A stretch of DNA of 64,000 bases from Zestomonas carbonaria (GTDB lineage: Bacteria > Pseudomonadota > Gammaproteobacteria > Pseudomonadales > Pseudomonadaceae): contig NZ_CAJFCI010000071.1 of the NCBI RefSeq assembly GCF_904061905.1, forward strand, positions 3,173-67,172, read 5' to 3'. Position 1 is the stretch's first letter, and the number at the start of each line of letters is the position of its first letter. Below, piece by piece: positions 14,676 to 23,985 of this stretch. Both the position numbers and the translations under genes were made by a program. Under the pieces are notes generated by a model. The model ran no database searches and had not been told where the DNA came from. It was given only the letters and a program-made list of their open reading frames with translations.

Positions 14676-16157
14676 TCACAGCTTGAGCCTGCCGATCGCC
14701 GTGCGCAGCTCCTCGGCCAGCTTGACCAGTTCGGCGCTGGTGGCGGCGGAATCGAGGGTCTGGTGGACGGTCTGTTCGGTGACGTCGCGGATGCCGACCA
14801 CCGAGCGGGTCATCTCCTCGGCCACCTGGCTTTGCTGTTCGGCGGCGACGGCGATCTGCACGTTGCTCTGGCGCATCGCCGAGACCGCCTGGGCGATGTG
14901 CGCCAGCGCCTCGCCGGCGGCGTTGGCTTCCTGCACGCACTGGTCGGCCTTGAGCGAGCTTTCCTGCATGAACTCCACGGCGTCGCGGGTGCCGGACTGC
15001 AGCTTGCCGATCACCTGGGTGATCTCGTCGGTGGAGGTCTGCACGCGCTTGGCGAGGTTGCGCACCTCGTCGGCCACCACCGCGAAGCCACGGCCCATCT
15101 CGCCGGCGCGGGCGGCCTCGATGGCGGCGTTGAGGGCGAGCAGGTTGGTCTGTTCGGCGATGCCGTGGATAACTTCGACCATGCCGCCGATCACCCGGCT
15201 GTCCTCGGCCAGTTGCTGGATCATTTCGGCGGTCTGCTGCACGCCTGTGGACAGGCCGGCGATGGCGGTTCCGGCGCGCTGCGCCACTTCCAGGCCGGCG
15301 CCGCTCAGGCGTTCGGCCTCGGTGGACTGGTCGCGGGTGTCGGCGGCGTGCTGGGCGATGTGGTGCACGGTGGTGGACATCTCGTTGATCGCCGTGGCGG
15401 CCTGGTCGGTCTCGCTCTGCTGGCCGAGCATGCCGCCGCGTACCCGGTCCATGCCGTCGGCCAGGCGCTTGGCGCCCTCGTCGAGATGCGCGGCGGCCTG
15501 GGCGACGATGCCGACGATCTGCTGGTAGCCGCTCTGCATGGCGTTGAAGGCGCCGGCCATCTGGCCGACCTCGTCCTGGCTGTCGACCCGCGCGCGGGCG
15601 GACAGGTCGCCGCTGCGCTCGGCGTGCAGCATGGTGTCCTTGAGGTGGTTGAGATGGCTGAGGATGAAGCGGATCAGCAACTGCGAAGCGCCCAGCAACG
15701 CCAGCATCAGCACCAGCACGGCCAGCGCGTAGGCACCGGCGCGCTGCTCGAACACCTGCCAGAGGCTCGGCGCCCGGGCCAGCACGGCGAACCGCTGGCC
15801 ATTGCCGGCATCGCGGACCCAGGCGCCGACCACGGGAGCATCGCCCCACAGCAGGTCGTCCTCCAGTGCTGCCACCCAGCCCTGGGCGCGGACCAGCGCC
15901 TCGGCCTGCGCGGCGGGCAGCTCCGGGCGGTTGCCGGCGGAGAGGTTCAGCACGCCTGGCTGCTGCGGCAGCGCGCCCTGCGGCCAGGCGGCCAGCAACT
16001 CGGCCCGGGCCTGGGCGGCGGCGCGGGCGTCGTCGATGCGGCCGTTCTGTTCCTGGTGCATGGCGTAGAGCACCAGCAGCAGGGTGGTGGAGAAGGCCAC
16101 CAGGTTGACGGCCCAGAACTTGTACTTGAGGGAGAGATTACGGATCCAGGTGCCCAT
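14676..16157 (-). CDS. Methyl-accepting chemotaxis protein
   Basis: A 493-residue chemoreceptor. Transmembrane helix 1 spans about 14-33, a small periplasmic domain of about 105 residues follows, and helix 2 spans about 142-165. Then come a HAMP domain and the long cytoplasmic coiled coil with the highly conserved hairpin tip (IAEQTNLLALNAAIEAARAG). It should signal through CheA/CheW. The ligand is unknown; the sensor domain is short for the common four-helix type. There is no C-terminal CheR-binding pentapeptide. The start was placed at MGTWIRNLSLKYKFW, although its ribosome site is weak. Confidence 0.9.
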   Translation of the reverse strand: MGTWIRNLSLKYKFWAVNLVAFSTTLLLVLYAMHQEQNGRIDDARAAAQARAELLAAWPQGALPQQPGVLNLSAGNRPELPAAQAEALVRAQGWVAALEDDLLWGDAPVVGAWVRDAGNGQRFAVLARAPSLWQVFEQRAGAYALAVLVLMLALLGASQLLIRFILSHLNHLKDTMLHAERSGDLSARARVDSQDEVGQMAGAFNAMQSGYQQIVGIVAQAAAHLDEGAKRLADGMDRVRGGMLGQQSETDQAATAINEMSTTVHHIAQHAADTRDQSTEAERLSGAGLEVAQRAGTAIAGLSTGVQQTAEMIQQLAEDSRVIGGMVEVIHGIAEQTNLLALNAAIEAARAGEMGRGFAVVADEVRNLAKRVQTSTDEITQVIGKLQSGTRDAVEFMQESSLKADQCVQEANAAGEALAHIAQAVSAMRQSNVQIAVAAEQQSQVAEEMTRSVVGIRDVTEQTVHQTLDSAATSAELVKLAEELRTAIGRLKL

Positions 16158-16456
16158 ACGATGTCTTGTTTTCTCGGAGGTAGGTGGCTGGCAGTTGGCC
16201 ATATTCTGCCGCGAGCGCCTGCCCGCGCGTTGACCGGGATCAACGAGGCACGTCGCTCCTTGACTCTTTAGCGGTTGGCGATGGGGGATCTTGAGTGTGA
16301 TTTGCTTCATATTTTTTGATGGATCGCACGAAGCCTCGGCCGGCCTGGATCTGGCACGGGTCGCGATGGGCGCGTCGGGTGGTCGGCCGCTTTGCCGTCC
16401 ACCCGGCGACTGAATCTGCGACAATCGCCACCCGCTTCCGTCCTGCCCTGACCGCA

Positions 16457-19400
16457 ATGACCGACATCACCGCCCTGCTGAAGAACCTCGACCACGCCCT
16501 GATCGCCGACCGCCACCGCCTGCGCCGCCAGCTCCACGAGCTGCAGAAGCAGGCCACGCCGGACGAGACGAAGCTGGCGCAATGGGCCGAGCGCTTCCAG
16601 GCCTCCTGCGCCAAGGTCGAGGCGCGCCGGAAGAGCGTGCCGGCGATGCGCTACGACGACGCCCTGCCGATTGCCGCCAAGCGCGACGAGATCAAGGCGG
16701 CGCTGGCAAAGCACCAGGTGGTGGTGATCGCCGGCGAGACCGGCTCGGGCAAGACCACCCAGTTGCCGAAGATCTGCCTGGAGATCGGCCGGGGCCTGCA
16801 CGGCCTGATCGGCCACACCCAGCCGCGCCGGCTGGCGGCGCGCAGCGTGGCGACGCGGGTGGCGGAGGAGGTCGGTACGCCGCTCGGCGAGCTGGTGGGC
16901 TACCAGGTGCGCTTCGAGGACCAGAGCAAGGACAGCACGTTGGTCAAGCTGATGACCGACGGCATCCTGCTCGCCGAGACCCAGCACGATCGCTTCCTGG
17001 AAAAGTACGACACCCTCATCGTCGATGAAGCCCACGAGCGCAGCCTGAACATCGACTTCCTGCTCGGCTACCTGAAAACCCTGTTGCCGCGCCGCCCCGA
17101 CCTCAAGCTGGTCATCACCTCGGCGACCATCGACCTGGAGCGCTTCAGCAAGCACTTCAACGATGCGCCGATCGTCGAGGTCTCGGGCCGTACCTACCCG
17201 GTGGAGACCTGGTACCGCCCGCTGGCGGCCGAGGTGGACGAGGACGGCGAGACGCTGATGGACGACCTGACCGTCGACCAGGGCATCCTCGCCGCGCTGG
17301 ACGAGATTGCCGCCCATGAGCGCAGCGAGGGCAAGCGCCCCGGCGACGTGCTGGTGTTCCTGCCCGGCGAGCGGGAAATCCGCGACTGCGCCGAGGTGCT
17401 GCGCAAGGCCAACCTGAAGTTCACCGAAGTGCTGCCGCTCTACGCGCGGCTGACCCCGGCCGAGCAGCAGAAGATCTTCCAGCCCATGGCCGGCCGCAAG
17501 ATCGTGCTGGCCACCAACGTCGCCGAAACCTCGCTGACCGTGCCCGGCATCCGCTACGTGATCGACAGCGGCACCGCGCGTATCAGCCGCTACAGCTACC
17601 GCGCCAAGGTCCAGCGCCTGCCCATCGAAGCCATCTCCCAGGCCAGCGCCAACCAGCGCAAGGGCCGTTGCGGACGGGTCGAGCCGGGTATCTGCGTGCG
17701 CCTGTACAGCGAGGAGGATTTCCTCGGCCGCCCGGCGTTCACCGATCCGGAAATCCTGCGCACCAACCTCGCGGCGGTGATCCTGCAGATGCTGCACCTG
17801 CGTCTCGGCGAGATCGACGCCTTTCCGTTCATAGAACCGCCGGACGGCAAGGCGATCAGCGACGGTTTCACCCTGTTGCAGGAGCTCTCGGCGGTCAACC
17901 GCGAGGGCCAGCTCACGCCCATTGGCCGCCAGTTGGCGCGGCTGCCCATCGACCCGCGCCTCGGCCGCATGGTGCTGGAGGCGGCCAGGCTGGGCAGCCT
18001 GGAAGAAGTGCTGATCGTCGCCAGCGCGCTGTCCGTGCAGGACCCGCGCGAGCGCCCGATGGAGCGCCAGCAGGCCGCCGACCAGGCGCATGCCCAGTGG
18101 AAGGACCCGGATTCGGACTTCGCCGCGCTGATCAACCTCTGGCGCGGTTTCGAGGAGCAGCGCCAGGCGCTGGGCTCCAACGCGCTGCGCAACTGGTGCC
18201 GGAAGAACTTCCTCAACTACCTGCGGATGCGCGAATGGCGCGATGCGCACCGCCAACTGGTGCTGATCGCCCGGGAGCTCAAGCTTTCCGAAAGCCAGCG
18301 CGGATCGGGTAGGAGCGAGCTTGCTCGCGATCAGCGCAGCGTCCCGAACTCTCAGGATCGCCAGCAAGCTGGCTCCTACAAAGAGCAGAAGCCTGACGCC
18401 CAGCGCTCCGTCGACTACGCCAAGGTGCACAAGGCCATTCTCTCCGGCCTGCTCAGCCAGATCGGCCAGAAGACCGAGGACGGCGACTATCTAGGCGCGC
18501 GCCAGCGACGTTTCTGGCTGCATCCGTCCAGTGTGATCGGCCGCAAGCGCCCGCAGTGGGTGATGGCCGCCGAACTGGTGGAAACCACCAAGCTGTTCGC
18601 CCGCATGGTGGCGAAGATCGAGCCGGACTGGCTGGAGCCGCTGGCCGCCCATCTGGTGAAGAAGAACTATCTCGAACCGCACTGGGAGAAGAAGCGCGGC
18701 CAGGTGGTGGCCTACGAACAGGTGACGCTGTACGGCCTGATCATCGTCGGCCGCCGCGCCGTGCATTACGGCCCGCACGATCCGGCGGTGGCGCGCGAGC
18801 TGTTCATCCGCGAGGGGCTGGTGCGCGGCGAGATCAACAGCCGCGCCAAGTGCCTGTCCGCCAACCGCCAGCTCCTGGAACGCCTCGACGAACTGGAAGC
18901 CAAGGCGCGCCGCCGCGACATCCTCGCCGACGAGGAAACTTTGTTCGGCTTCTACGACGCGCGCCTGCCGCAGGACATCTACCAGACCGCCAGCTTCGAG
19001 AGCTGGTACAAGCGCGAGGCCGAGAAGAACCCGCAACTGCTGATCATGCGCGAGGAAGACGTGCTGGTCCGCGAGGCCAGGGAAGTCACCGCCGCGCAAT
19101 ACCCGGACAGCCTGCGCTTCGGCGAGCTGCAACTGCCGCTGTCCTACCACTTCGAGCCCAACCATCCGCGCGACGGCGTCACCCTGCGCGTGCCGGCGCC
19201 GCTGCTCCCGCAACTGCCGGCCGAGCGCCTGCAATGGCTGGTGCCCGGGCTGATCGAGGCCAAGTGCGTGGCGCTGGTGCGCAACCTGCCCAAGGCGATC
19301 CGCAAGAACTTCGTGCCGGTGCCCGACTTCGTGTCCGCCGCGCTGGCCAGGATCGTCTTCGCCGAGGGCAACCTGCCCGACGCGCTTGGCCGCGAGTTGC

Positions 19401-20467
19401 AGCGCATGACCGGCGTCCGCGTGGCGGAGGAAGCCTGGGACGAGGCCGAGGCCCAGCTCGAAAGCCATCTGAAGATGAACATCGAGGTCGTGGATGCGCG
19501 TGGCAAGTTCCTCGGCGAGGGCCGCGACCTGGCTGAACTGACCGCGCGCTTCAGCGAGGCCAGCCAGGCCGCCCTGGCCATCCCGCAGCAGGCGAAGGAA
19601 CAGAAACCGGTGGAGGCCAAGGCCTTCGCCCAGGTCGCGGAAAAGGCCCAGCAGAAGGTCGCTGGCCTGTCCATGACGGTATTCCCGGCGCTGGTGGAGG
19701 AGGGCGGCGTGGTCAAGGAGGGGCGTTTCCCGACCCAGGCCGAAGCCGACTTCCAGCATCGCCGCGCGCTGCAACGGCTGCTGCTCCAGCAACTGGCCGA
19801 GCAGGCGAAGTTCCTGCGCGGCAAGCTGCCGGGGCTCACCGAGCTCGGCCTGCTCTACCGCGACATGGGCCGCGTCGAGGCGCTGGTCGAGGACATCCTG
19901 CTGGCCAGCCTGGACAACTGCATCCTCGACGGGGAAGCCACGCTACCGCGCGACGGCGCCGCCCTGGCCGCCCTGGCGGAGAAGAAGCGCGGCGACTGGA
20001 CCGCCCACGCCGAGCGCCTGGCCAGGCTGGTGCTGGATATCCTCAAGCTCACCCACGGTTTGCAGAAGCGCTTCAAGGGCAAGATCGACCTGGCCCAGGC
20101 CATGGCGCTCAACGACATCAAGCAACAGCTCGCCAACCTGGTCTATCCCGGCTTCGTCCGCGAAACCCCGGCCGAATGGCTCAAGGAGATTCCGCGCTAC
20201 CTCAAGGCCATCGACCAGCGCCTGGACAAGGTCGGCGCCCAGGTCCAGCGCGATCGCGTGTGGACCGGCGAACTCGGCGGCTGCAGGGAGCAGTACAAGG
20301 CACGCGCCGCCAAGCACGCCCAGGAGGGCAAGCGCGATCCGGAGCTGGTGCTGTACCGCTGGATGCTGGAGGAATACCGGGTGTCGCTGTTCGCCCAGCA
20401 ACTGGGCACGAAGATGCCGGTGTCGGATAAACGCCTGGCCAGGCAGTGGAGCCTGGTCGAGGCCTAG
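16457..20467 (+). CDS. hrpA: HrpA-type DEAH-box ATP-dependent RNA helicase
   Basis: A 1336-residue DEAH/RHA helicase, close to the usual HrpA length. Walker A GETGSGKTT is at 93-101 and DEAH (VDEAHERS) follows. The helicase C domain, HA2, OB-fold and the long DUF3418 C-terminus (which begins around EAKCVALVRNLPK) are in the expected order. HrpA remodels RNA-ribosome complexes and has been linked to mRNA processing. At about residues 618-641 the frame passes through a REP doublet (18309-18379) without a stop, in a low-conservation linker. The ATG giving MTDITALLKNLDHAL was chosen as the family start. Confidence 0.93.
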   Translation: MTDITALLKNLDHALIADRHRLRRQLHELQKQATPDETKLAQWAERFQASCAKVEARRKSVPAMRYDDALPIAAKRDEIKAALAKHQVVVIAGETGSGKTTQLPKICLEIGRGLHGLIGHTQPRRLAARSVATRVAEEVGTPLGELVGYQVRFEDQSKDSTLVKLMTDGILLAETQHDRFLEKYDTLIVDEAHERSLNIDFLLGYLKTLLPRRPDLKLVITSATIDLERFSKHFNDAPIVEVSGRTYPVETWYRPLAAEVDEDGETLMDDLTVDQGILAALDEIAAHERSEGKRPGDVLVFLPGEREIRDCAEVLRKANLKFTEVLPLYARLTPAEQQKIFQPMAGRKIVLATNVAETSLTVPGIRYVIDSGTARISRYSYRAKVQRLPIEAISQASANQRKGRCGRVEPGICVRLYSEEDFLGRPAFTDPEILRTNLAAVILQMLHLRLGEIDAFPFIEPPDGKAISDGFTLLQELSAVNREGQLTPIGRQLARLPIDPRLGRMVLEAARLGSLEEVLIVASALSVQDPRERPMERQQAADQAHAQWKDPDSDFAALINLWRGFEEQRQALGSNALRNWCRKNFLNYLRMREWRDAHRQLVLIARELKLSESQRGSGRSELARDQRSVPNSQDRQQAGSYKEQKPDAQRSVDYAKVHKAILSGLLSQIGQKTEDGDYLGARQRRFWLHPSSVIGRKRPQWVMAAELVETTKLFARMVAKIEPDWLEPLAAHLVKKNYLEPHWEKKRGQVVAYEQVTLYGLIIVGRRAVHYGPHDPAVARELFIREGLVRGEINSRAKCLSANRQLLERLDELEAKARRRDILADEETLFGFYDARLPQDIYQTASFESWYKREAEKNPQLLIMREEDVLVREAREVTAAQYPDSLRFGELQLPLSYHFEPNHPRDGVTLRVPAPLLPQLPAERLQWLVPGLIEAKCVALVRNLPKAIRKNFVPVPDFVSAALARIVFAEGNLPDALGRELQRMTGVRVAEEAWDEAEAQLESHLKMNIEVVDARGKFLGEGRDLAELTARFSEASQAALAIPQQAKEQKPVEAKAFAQVAEKAQQKVAGLSMTVFPALVEEGGVVKEGRFPTQAEADFQHRRALQRLLLQQLAEQAKFLRGKLPGLTELGLLYRDMGRVEALVEDILLASLDNCILDGEATLPRDGAALAALAEKKRGDWTAHAERLARLVLDILKLTHGLQKRFKGKIDLAQAMALNDIKQQLANLVYPGFVRETPAEWLKEIPRYLKAIDQRLDKVGAQVQRDRVWTGELGGCREQYKARAAKHAQEGKRDPELVLYRWMLEEYRVSLFAQQLGTKMPVSDKRLARQWSLVEA
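18309..18379. repeat. REP doublet (REPIN) inside hrpA
   Basis: GTAGGAGCGAGCTTGCTCGC and, inverted, GCCAGCAAGCTGGCTCCTAC are separated by about 30 bases. The whole 71-bp unit lies in the hrpA frame and encodes GRSELARDQRSVPNS and following residues. All other GTAGGAGC elements in the window are extragenic. Confidence 0.88.
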
Positions 20468-20523
20468 CGCAGTAACTATTTCCCGCCGTGCCTGCACGGC
20501 GGCTCGGAACAAGGAGTGCTTCC

Positions 20524-21282
20524 ATGGAAAATCGCTACGGAACCCTGGCTTCCTGGGTCTACGACCTGGACAAGCCCATCGGCCGCTCGTTCGGCGACAT
20601 CGAATTCTATGCGCAGCGGCTGCGCGACTGCCGTGGGCCGATCCTGGAACCGGCGGTGGGCAACGGCCGGGTGCTGCTCCCGCTGTTGCAGGAGGGCCTG
20701 GAGGTGCTGGGCTTCGATGCCTCGGAGGAGATGCTGGAGCGTTGTGACGCGCATGCCCGGCACCTGGGGCTGAGCCCGTCGCTGAGCCGGCAGCGTTTCG
20801 AAAGCTTCGCCTACGAGCAGCGCTTTGCCGCGATAGTCGTGCCCGCCGGGTCCTTCCAACTGATCACCGATTTCGCCCAGGCGCGTGCCGTGTTGCGTCG
20901 TTTCCGCGAGCACCTGCTGGCTGACGGCCGGCTGATTCTCGACCTGGACCCCTGCGGCGCGCTGATCCGCAACGAGGGTGGCATCCGCAGTTGGATGGTG
21001 TCCGACGACGAGTGGCTGACGCTGACCGAACAGCCGCTGGAGACCGACTTCGTGAACCAGACCAGGCACAGCTACCTGCGCTACGAGCACTGGCGCCAGG
21101 GCCGACTGGTGAGTGCCGAACTGGAGCGTTTCAGCCTGCGCTGGTGGGGCGTCGCGGAGTTCGAGCTGTTGCTCCGCCAGGAAGGTTTCGGCGACATCCG
21201 CGTCTTTGCGGACTACCAGCCCGACCAGGCGCCGACCAAGGACAGCGGCATGATCGGTTTCGAGGCCCGGCGCTTCGCCTGA
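20524..21282 (+). CDS. Class I SAM-dependent methyltransferase
   Basis: A 252-residue methyltransferase-fold protein. Motif I is ILEPAVGNGRVLLPLL (about 41-56), followed by the acidic end of strand 2 in VLGFDASEEML. An Asp-rich strand 4 region (LILDLDPCGAL) follows. The substrate cannot be told from sequence. AAGGAGTG precedes the ATG. It starts 56 bases after hrpA, with a small hairpin (GCCGTGCCTGCACGGC) but no T-tract between, so it may be co-transcribed with the helicase. Confidence 0.82.
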   Translation: MENRYGTLASWVYDLDKPIGRSFGDIEFYAQRLRDCRGPILEPAVGNGRVLLPLLQEGLEVLGFDASEEMLERCDAHARHLGLSPSLSRQRFESFAYEQRFAAIVVPAGSFQLITDFAQARAVLRRFREHLLADGRLILDLDPCGALIRNEGGIRSWMVSDDEWLTLTEQPLETDFVNQTRHSYLRYEHWRQGRLVSAELERFSLRWWGVAEFELLLRQEGFGDIRVFADYQPDQAPTKDSGMIGFEARRFA

Positions 21283-21355
21283 ACGTGGCGGAGGCGGCTT
21301 CCACGGGGCTTCGCCAGCCGGCATGATTGCACCGATTCGACCACCAAGGAGTCCC

Positions 21356-21886
21356 ATGTTCGAAATCCAACCCATGAGCCCCGAGACCTACCGGCAGCAG
21401 ACGCGCCGCGCGACGCTGATCGTCGCCGGCCTCTTCGTGGTGCTGGCCATGCTCACGTCCACGTTCAGCGTGCAGGTGTTCGGCGAGCCGGGCGGCGACA
21501 ACTTCCGCTGGAACCTGATCGGCGTGCTGGCCGGCCTGGTGCTCACCGTCGCCGTGGTGCGCATCAGCCTGTGGCGGCAGGCGTGGATGGCGCCCGCCGT
21601 CTATGGCTGGCGGCTCAAGCGCAGCCTGATGCGCGTCACCAACGTCATGCATGACGTCAAGGCCGGGGTCGCCGTCGGCGATCCCAGCGCCATGAAGCTG
21701 CTGCGTTTCTACCACCTGGGCGTGACCCAGATGTATCAGTTGGACGGCAACCTGTCCGACCTCAGCCAGATGGTGCGGGAGATCGACCAGCACCGGGAGG
21801 CGATGGAGGCGCAGGGGCTGGATATCGAGCAGAACAGGCTCGATCCGGCCTGGCTGGAGGCGGTGAAGCGGTTCGCGAAGAAGTAG
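21356..21886 (+). CDS. DUF3087 membrane protein
   Basis: A 176-residue protein with two membrane helices (about residues 20-41 and 56-76) and a cytoplasmic helical C-terminus containing HDVKAGVAVGDPSAMKLLRF. This matches the DUF3087 family, which is found mainly in gammaproteobacteria and has no assigned function. AAGGAGTCCC precedes the ATG. An upstream in-frame ATG exists but lacks a ribosome site. It follows the methyltransferase by 73 bases. Confidence 0.82.
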   Translation: MFEIQPMSPETYRQQTRRATLIVAGLFVVLAMLTSTFSVQVFGEPGGDNFRWNLIGVLAGLVLTVAVVRISLWRQAWMAPAVYGWRLKRSLMRVTNVMHDVKAGVAVGDPSAMKLLRFYHLGVTQMYQLDGNLSDLSQMVREIDQHREAMEAQGLDIEQNRLDPAWLEAVKRFAKK

Positions 21887-21889
21887 CCG

Positions 21890-21992
21890 CCGGACTTCAT
21901 CCGCCTGCACGAACGGCCCTCTCTCCCTCCGGGAGAGGGCTGGGGTGAGGGCGCGAAGTCACCGGCTTCCCCGGATTTCATCCGGGCTACAG
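21890..21992. repeat. Extragenic hairpin cluster
   Basis: Two repeat types lie between converging genes: CCCTCTCTCCCTCCGGGAGA followed by GGGC, and CCGGATTTCATCCGGGCTAC with a partner CCGGACTTCATCCG. The same pair of families recurs at 37028-37265. Confidence 0.75.
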
Positions 21993-21999
21993 TCGGTTC

Positions 22000-22752
22000 T
22001 TACGGGCAATGCCGCGCGACGGCTTCGGCCAGGTCGGCCGCCAGCCAGGCTCCCGGCGCCTGTTGCTCGTCGCCCGGGCGATACTTGCCGGTGCGCACCA
22101 GACAGGCGTGCAGACCGGCGTCCAGCGCGCCACGGACATCCGCCACCACGTCGTCGCCGATCATCAGTGCGTTGCCGGCAGCCACGCCGAGATCGTTCAG
22201 CGCGGCGGCGAAGAACGCCTTGTCGGGCTTGCCGAGCACCCGCGCGGTGCAGCCCGCCGCGTATTCGAGGGCGCGCACGAAGGGGCCGGCGTCCAGGTGC
22301 AGGGCGCCGGCGCTGTGGAAGTAGCGGTTGTCGCCCATGCAGATCAGCGGCGCGCCCTCGACCAGCAACTGGAAGGCGCGGTCCAGGTGGGGGTAGTCGA
22401 AGCGCGACCCCGCATCGCCGAGCACCACGGCATCGGGCTCAGGCTGGTCGAGCAGGTCGGCGAACTCTTCCTCGAGGTCCGGGTGGATCAGGCAATAGGG
22501 GCGCAGCATGCGTTCCCGCACATGGCGCAGCACGGCCTGCGGCGCGCTGAAGATCTGTTCGACGCCCACCTCGAAGCCCATCCCGGCCAGCTTCCGGTGG
22601 ATGGCCGAGCGGCCCTGGCGCGAGGTGTTGGTGAGCAGGCGCAGGGGATAGCCCTTGTCCTGTAGCGTGCGCACCGCCGCCACGGCGCCGGGCAGGGGCT
22701 GGCCGTCCTCGTGGAGCACTCCGCTGATGTCGAGCAGTACCGCTTGCAGCAT
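22000..22752 (-). CDS. HAD-superfamily phosphatase, LHPP/TIGR01458-like
   Basis: A 250-residue type II HAD hydrolase. Motif I reads LLDISGVL, with nucleophile Asp8 but Ser10 where most HADs have a second Asp; this is typical of the LHPP subgroup. Motif II is LLTNTSRQG, Lys lies in GKPDKAFF, and motif IV is MIGDDVVADVRGAL. LHPP relatives hydrolyse pyrophosphate or phosphohistidine; the substrate here is unknown. It is divergent from the Mut7-C gene with 110 bases between starts. Confidence 0.85.
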   Translation of the reverse strand: MLQAVLLDISGVLHEDGQPLPGAVAAVRTLQDKGYPLRLLTNTSRQGRSAIHRKLAGMGFEVGVEQIFSAPQAVLRHVRERMLRPYCLIHPDLEEEFADLLDQPEPDAVVLGDAGSRFDYPHLDRAFQLLVEGAPLICMGDNRYFHSAGALHLDAGPFVRALEYAAGCTARVLGKPDKAFFAAALNDLGVAAGNALMIGDDVVADVRGALDAGLHACLVRTGKYRPGDEQQAPGAWLAADLAEAVARHCP

Positions 22753-22862
22753 GGTTTCGCCCTCCCGCGCTGGGTTCCGGACTCTTTCGGCAATAGCACA
22801 GAGTGGCCGGGCCGGCCACCTCCTGGCCGGTTTCCGGACGTCGGGCAGCGCTATCTATAGTG

Positions 22863-23621
22863 ATGGACATGGTCAGCGCCACCTTCCGCTTCTACGAGGA
22901 GCTCAACGACTTCCTCCCGCCCGAACGCCGGCGGCGGGCGTTCACCTGCGCCTGCGCTCGCGCGGCGACCACCAAGCACATGATCGAGGCGCTCGGGGTG
23001 CCGCATACCGAGGTGGAGCTGGTGCTGGTGAATGGCGAGTCGGTGGGTTTCGACCGGCTGATCGAGGATGGCGACCGGGTCGCCGTCTATCCCAAGTTCG
23101 AGGCGCTGGATATCAGTTCGCTGCTGCGGGTACGCGAGCGGCCGTTGCGGGTGACGCGCTTCGTGGCCGACGTGCACCTCGGCGGGCTGGCGCATCTGCT
23201 GCGCATGGCCGGGTTCGACACGCTGTACGAGACGGGCTTCGACGACGCGCGGATCGCCGCGCTGGGCGCCGATGAAGGGCGCATCGTGCTGACCCGTGAC
23301 CGCGAACTGCTCAAGCGCCGCACCATCACCCACGGCTGCTATGTGCGTGCGCTGAAGCCGGCATTGCAGTTGCGCGAGTTGTTCGAGCGGCTGGACCTGG
23401 CCGGCAGCGCGCGGCCGTTCACCCTGTGTCTGCATTGCAACGTGCCGCTGCGCGAGGTGGACAAGGCGGCGGTGCTCGACCGGCTGCCGCCCAGGGTACG
23501 CGTGCTGTACCAGCACTTTCTCACCTGCGACGACTGCCAGCGGGTGTTCTGGGAGGGCTCGCACTGGCGCAGCATGCGCGCCTTGCTCGATCCGTTGCTG
23601 GCGGAGCGGGGGGATGGTTAG
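22863..23621 (+). CDS. Mut7-C RNase-type protein with ubiquitin-like N-terminus
   Basis: A 252-residue two-domain protein. Residues 1-85 form a beta-grasp, ThiS/MoaD-like ubiquitin domain without a terminal Gly-Gly. Residues 97-235 are a Mut7-C domain (PIN-like) with acidic residues Asp103 in FVADVHLGG and Asp146 in LTRDREL. They end in a zinc ribbon with Cys189, Cys192, Cys222 and Cys225. The family is predicted to cut RNA, but its targets are not known. It stands alone, flanked by divergent and convergent genes, so there is no obvious antitoxin partner. Confidence 0.85.
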   Translation: MDMVSATFRFYEELNDFLPPERRRRAFTCACARAATTKHMIEALGVPHTEVELVLVNGESVGFDRLIEDGDRVAVYPKFEALDISSLLRVRERPLRVTRFVADVHLGGLAHLLRMAGFDTLYETGFDDARIAALGADEGRIVLTRDRELLKRRTITHGCYVRALKPALQLRELFERLDLAGSARPFTLCLHCNVPLREVDKAAVLDRLPPRVRVLYQHFLTCDDCQRVFWEGSHWRSMRALLDPLLAERGDG

Positions 23622-23644
23622 CCCGGGGCGGCGGGGGAGTGAGG

Positions 23645-23676
23645 TTTTTGGATCCCCGCGTGCGCGGGGATGACGA
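23645..23676. repeat. CCCCGCG-type REP hairpin
   Basis: GGATCCCCGCGTGCGCGGGG followed by ATGACGA, an extragenic palindrome of the same family as 26276-26366, just after the Mut7-C stop. Confidence 0.8.
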
Positions 23677-23736
23677 TGCCTCAGGCAGTGCGAGAGGCGA
23701 GGATATCGTGGTGCTCAACTCGCCCTACGGAGGTCG

Positions 23737-23985
23737 TCAGTGCTGGTCGGGTTTGGCGGCGGGCTTCGGGGCGACTTTCGCCACGTACAGGCTTTCGACC
23801 TTTTCCCGGGCCCATGGCGTCTTGCGCAGGAACTTCAGGCTCGACTCGACGCTCGGGTCGCTCTGGAAGCAGCGGATCGGGATCAACCGGCCCAGCCGCT
23901 CCCAGCCATAGTGGGCGACCAGGGCCTCGACGATGGCCTTGAGGGTGATACCGTGCAGCGGGTCTTTCGGGGGGGGACTGGTCAT
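23737..23985 (-). CDS. VF530 (DUF2132) family small protein
   Basis: An 82-residue protein with the family core LHGITLKAIVEALVAHYGWE, then LGRLIPIRCFQSDPSVESSL, which is the signature of VF530/DUF2132. The fold is a small helical DNA-binding-like domain known from a Vibrio structure; its cellular role is not established. The C-terminal APKPAAKPDQH tail is disordered. It converges on the Mut7-C gene. Confidence 0.86.
   Translation of the reverse strand: MTSPPPKDPLHGITLKAIVEALVAHYGWERLGRLIPIRCFQSDPSVESSLKFLRKTPWAREKVESLYVAKVAPKPAAKPDQH

Noticed and set aside
16228..16245. CGTTGA-N6-TCAACG hairpin upstream of the chemoreceptor
   Set aside because: The arms are only 6 bases and there is no T-tract or clear relation to a promoter, so it is not reported as regulatory.
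16307..18430. A 707-codon frame antisense to hrpA
   Set aside because: Mirror frame of a conserved helicase with typical shadow composition.
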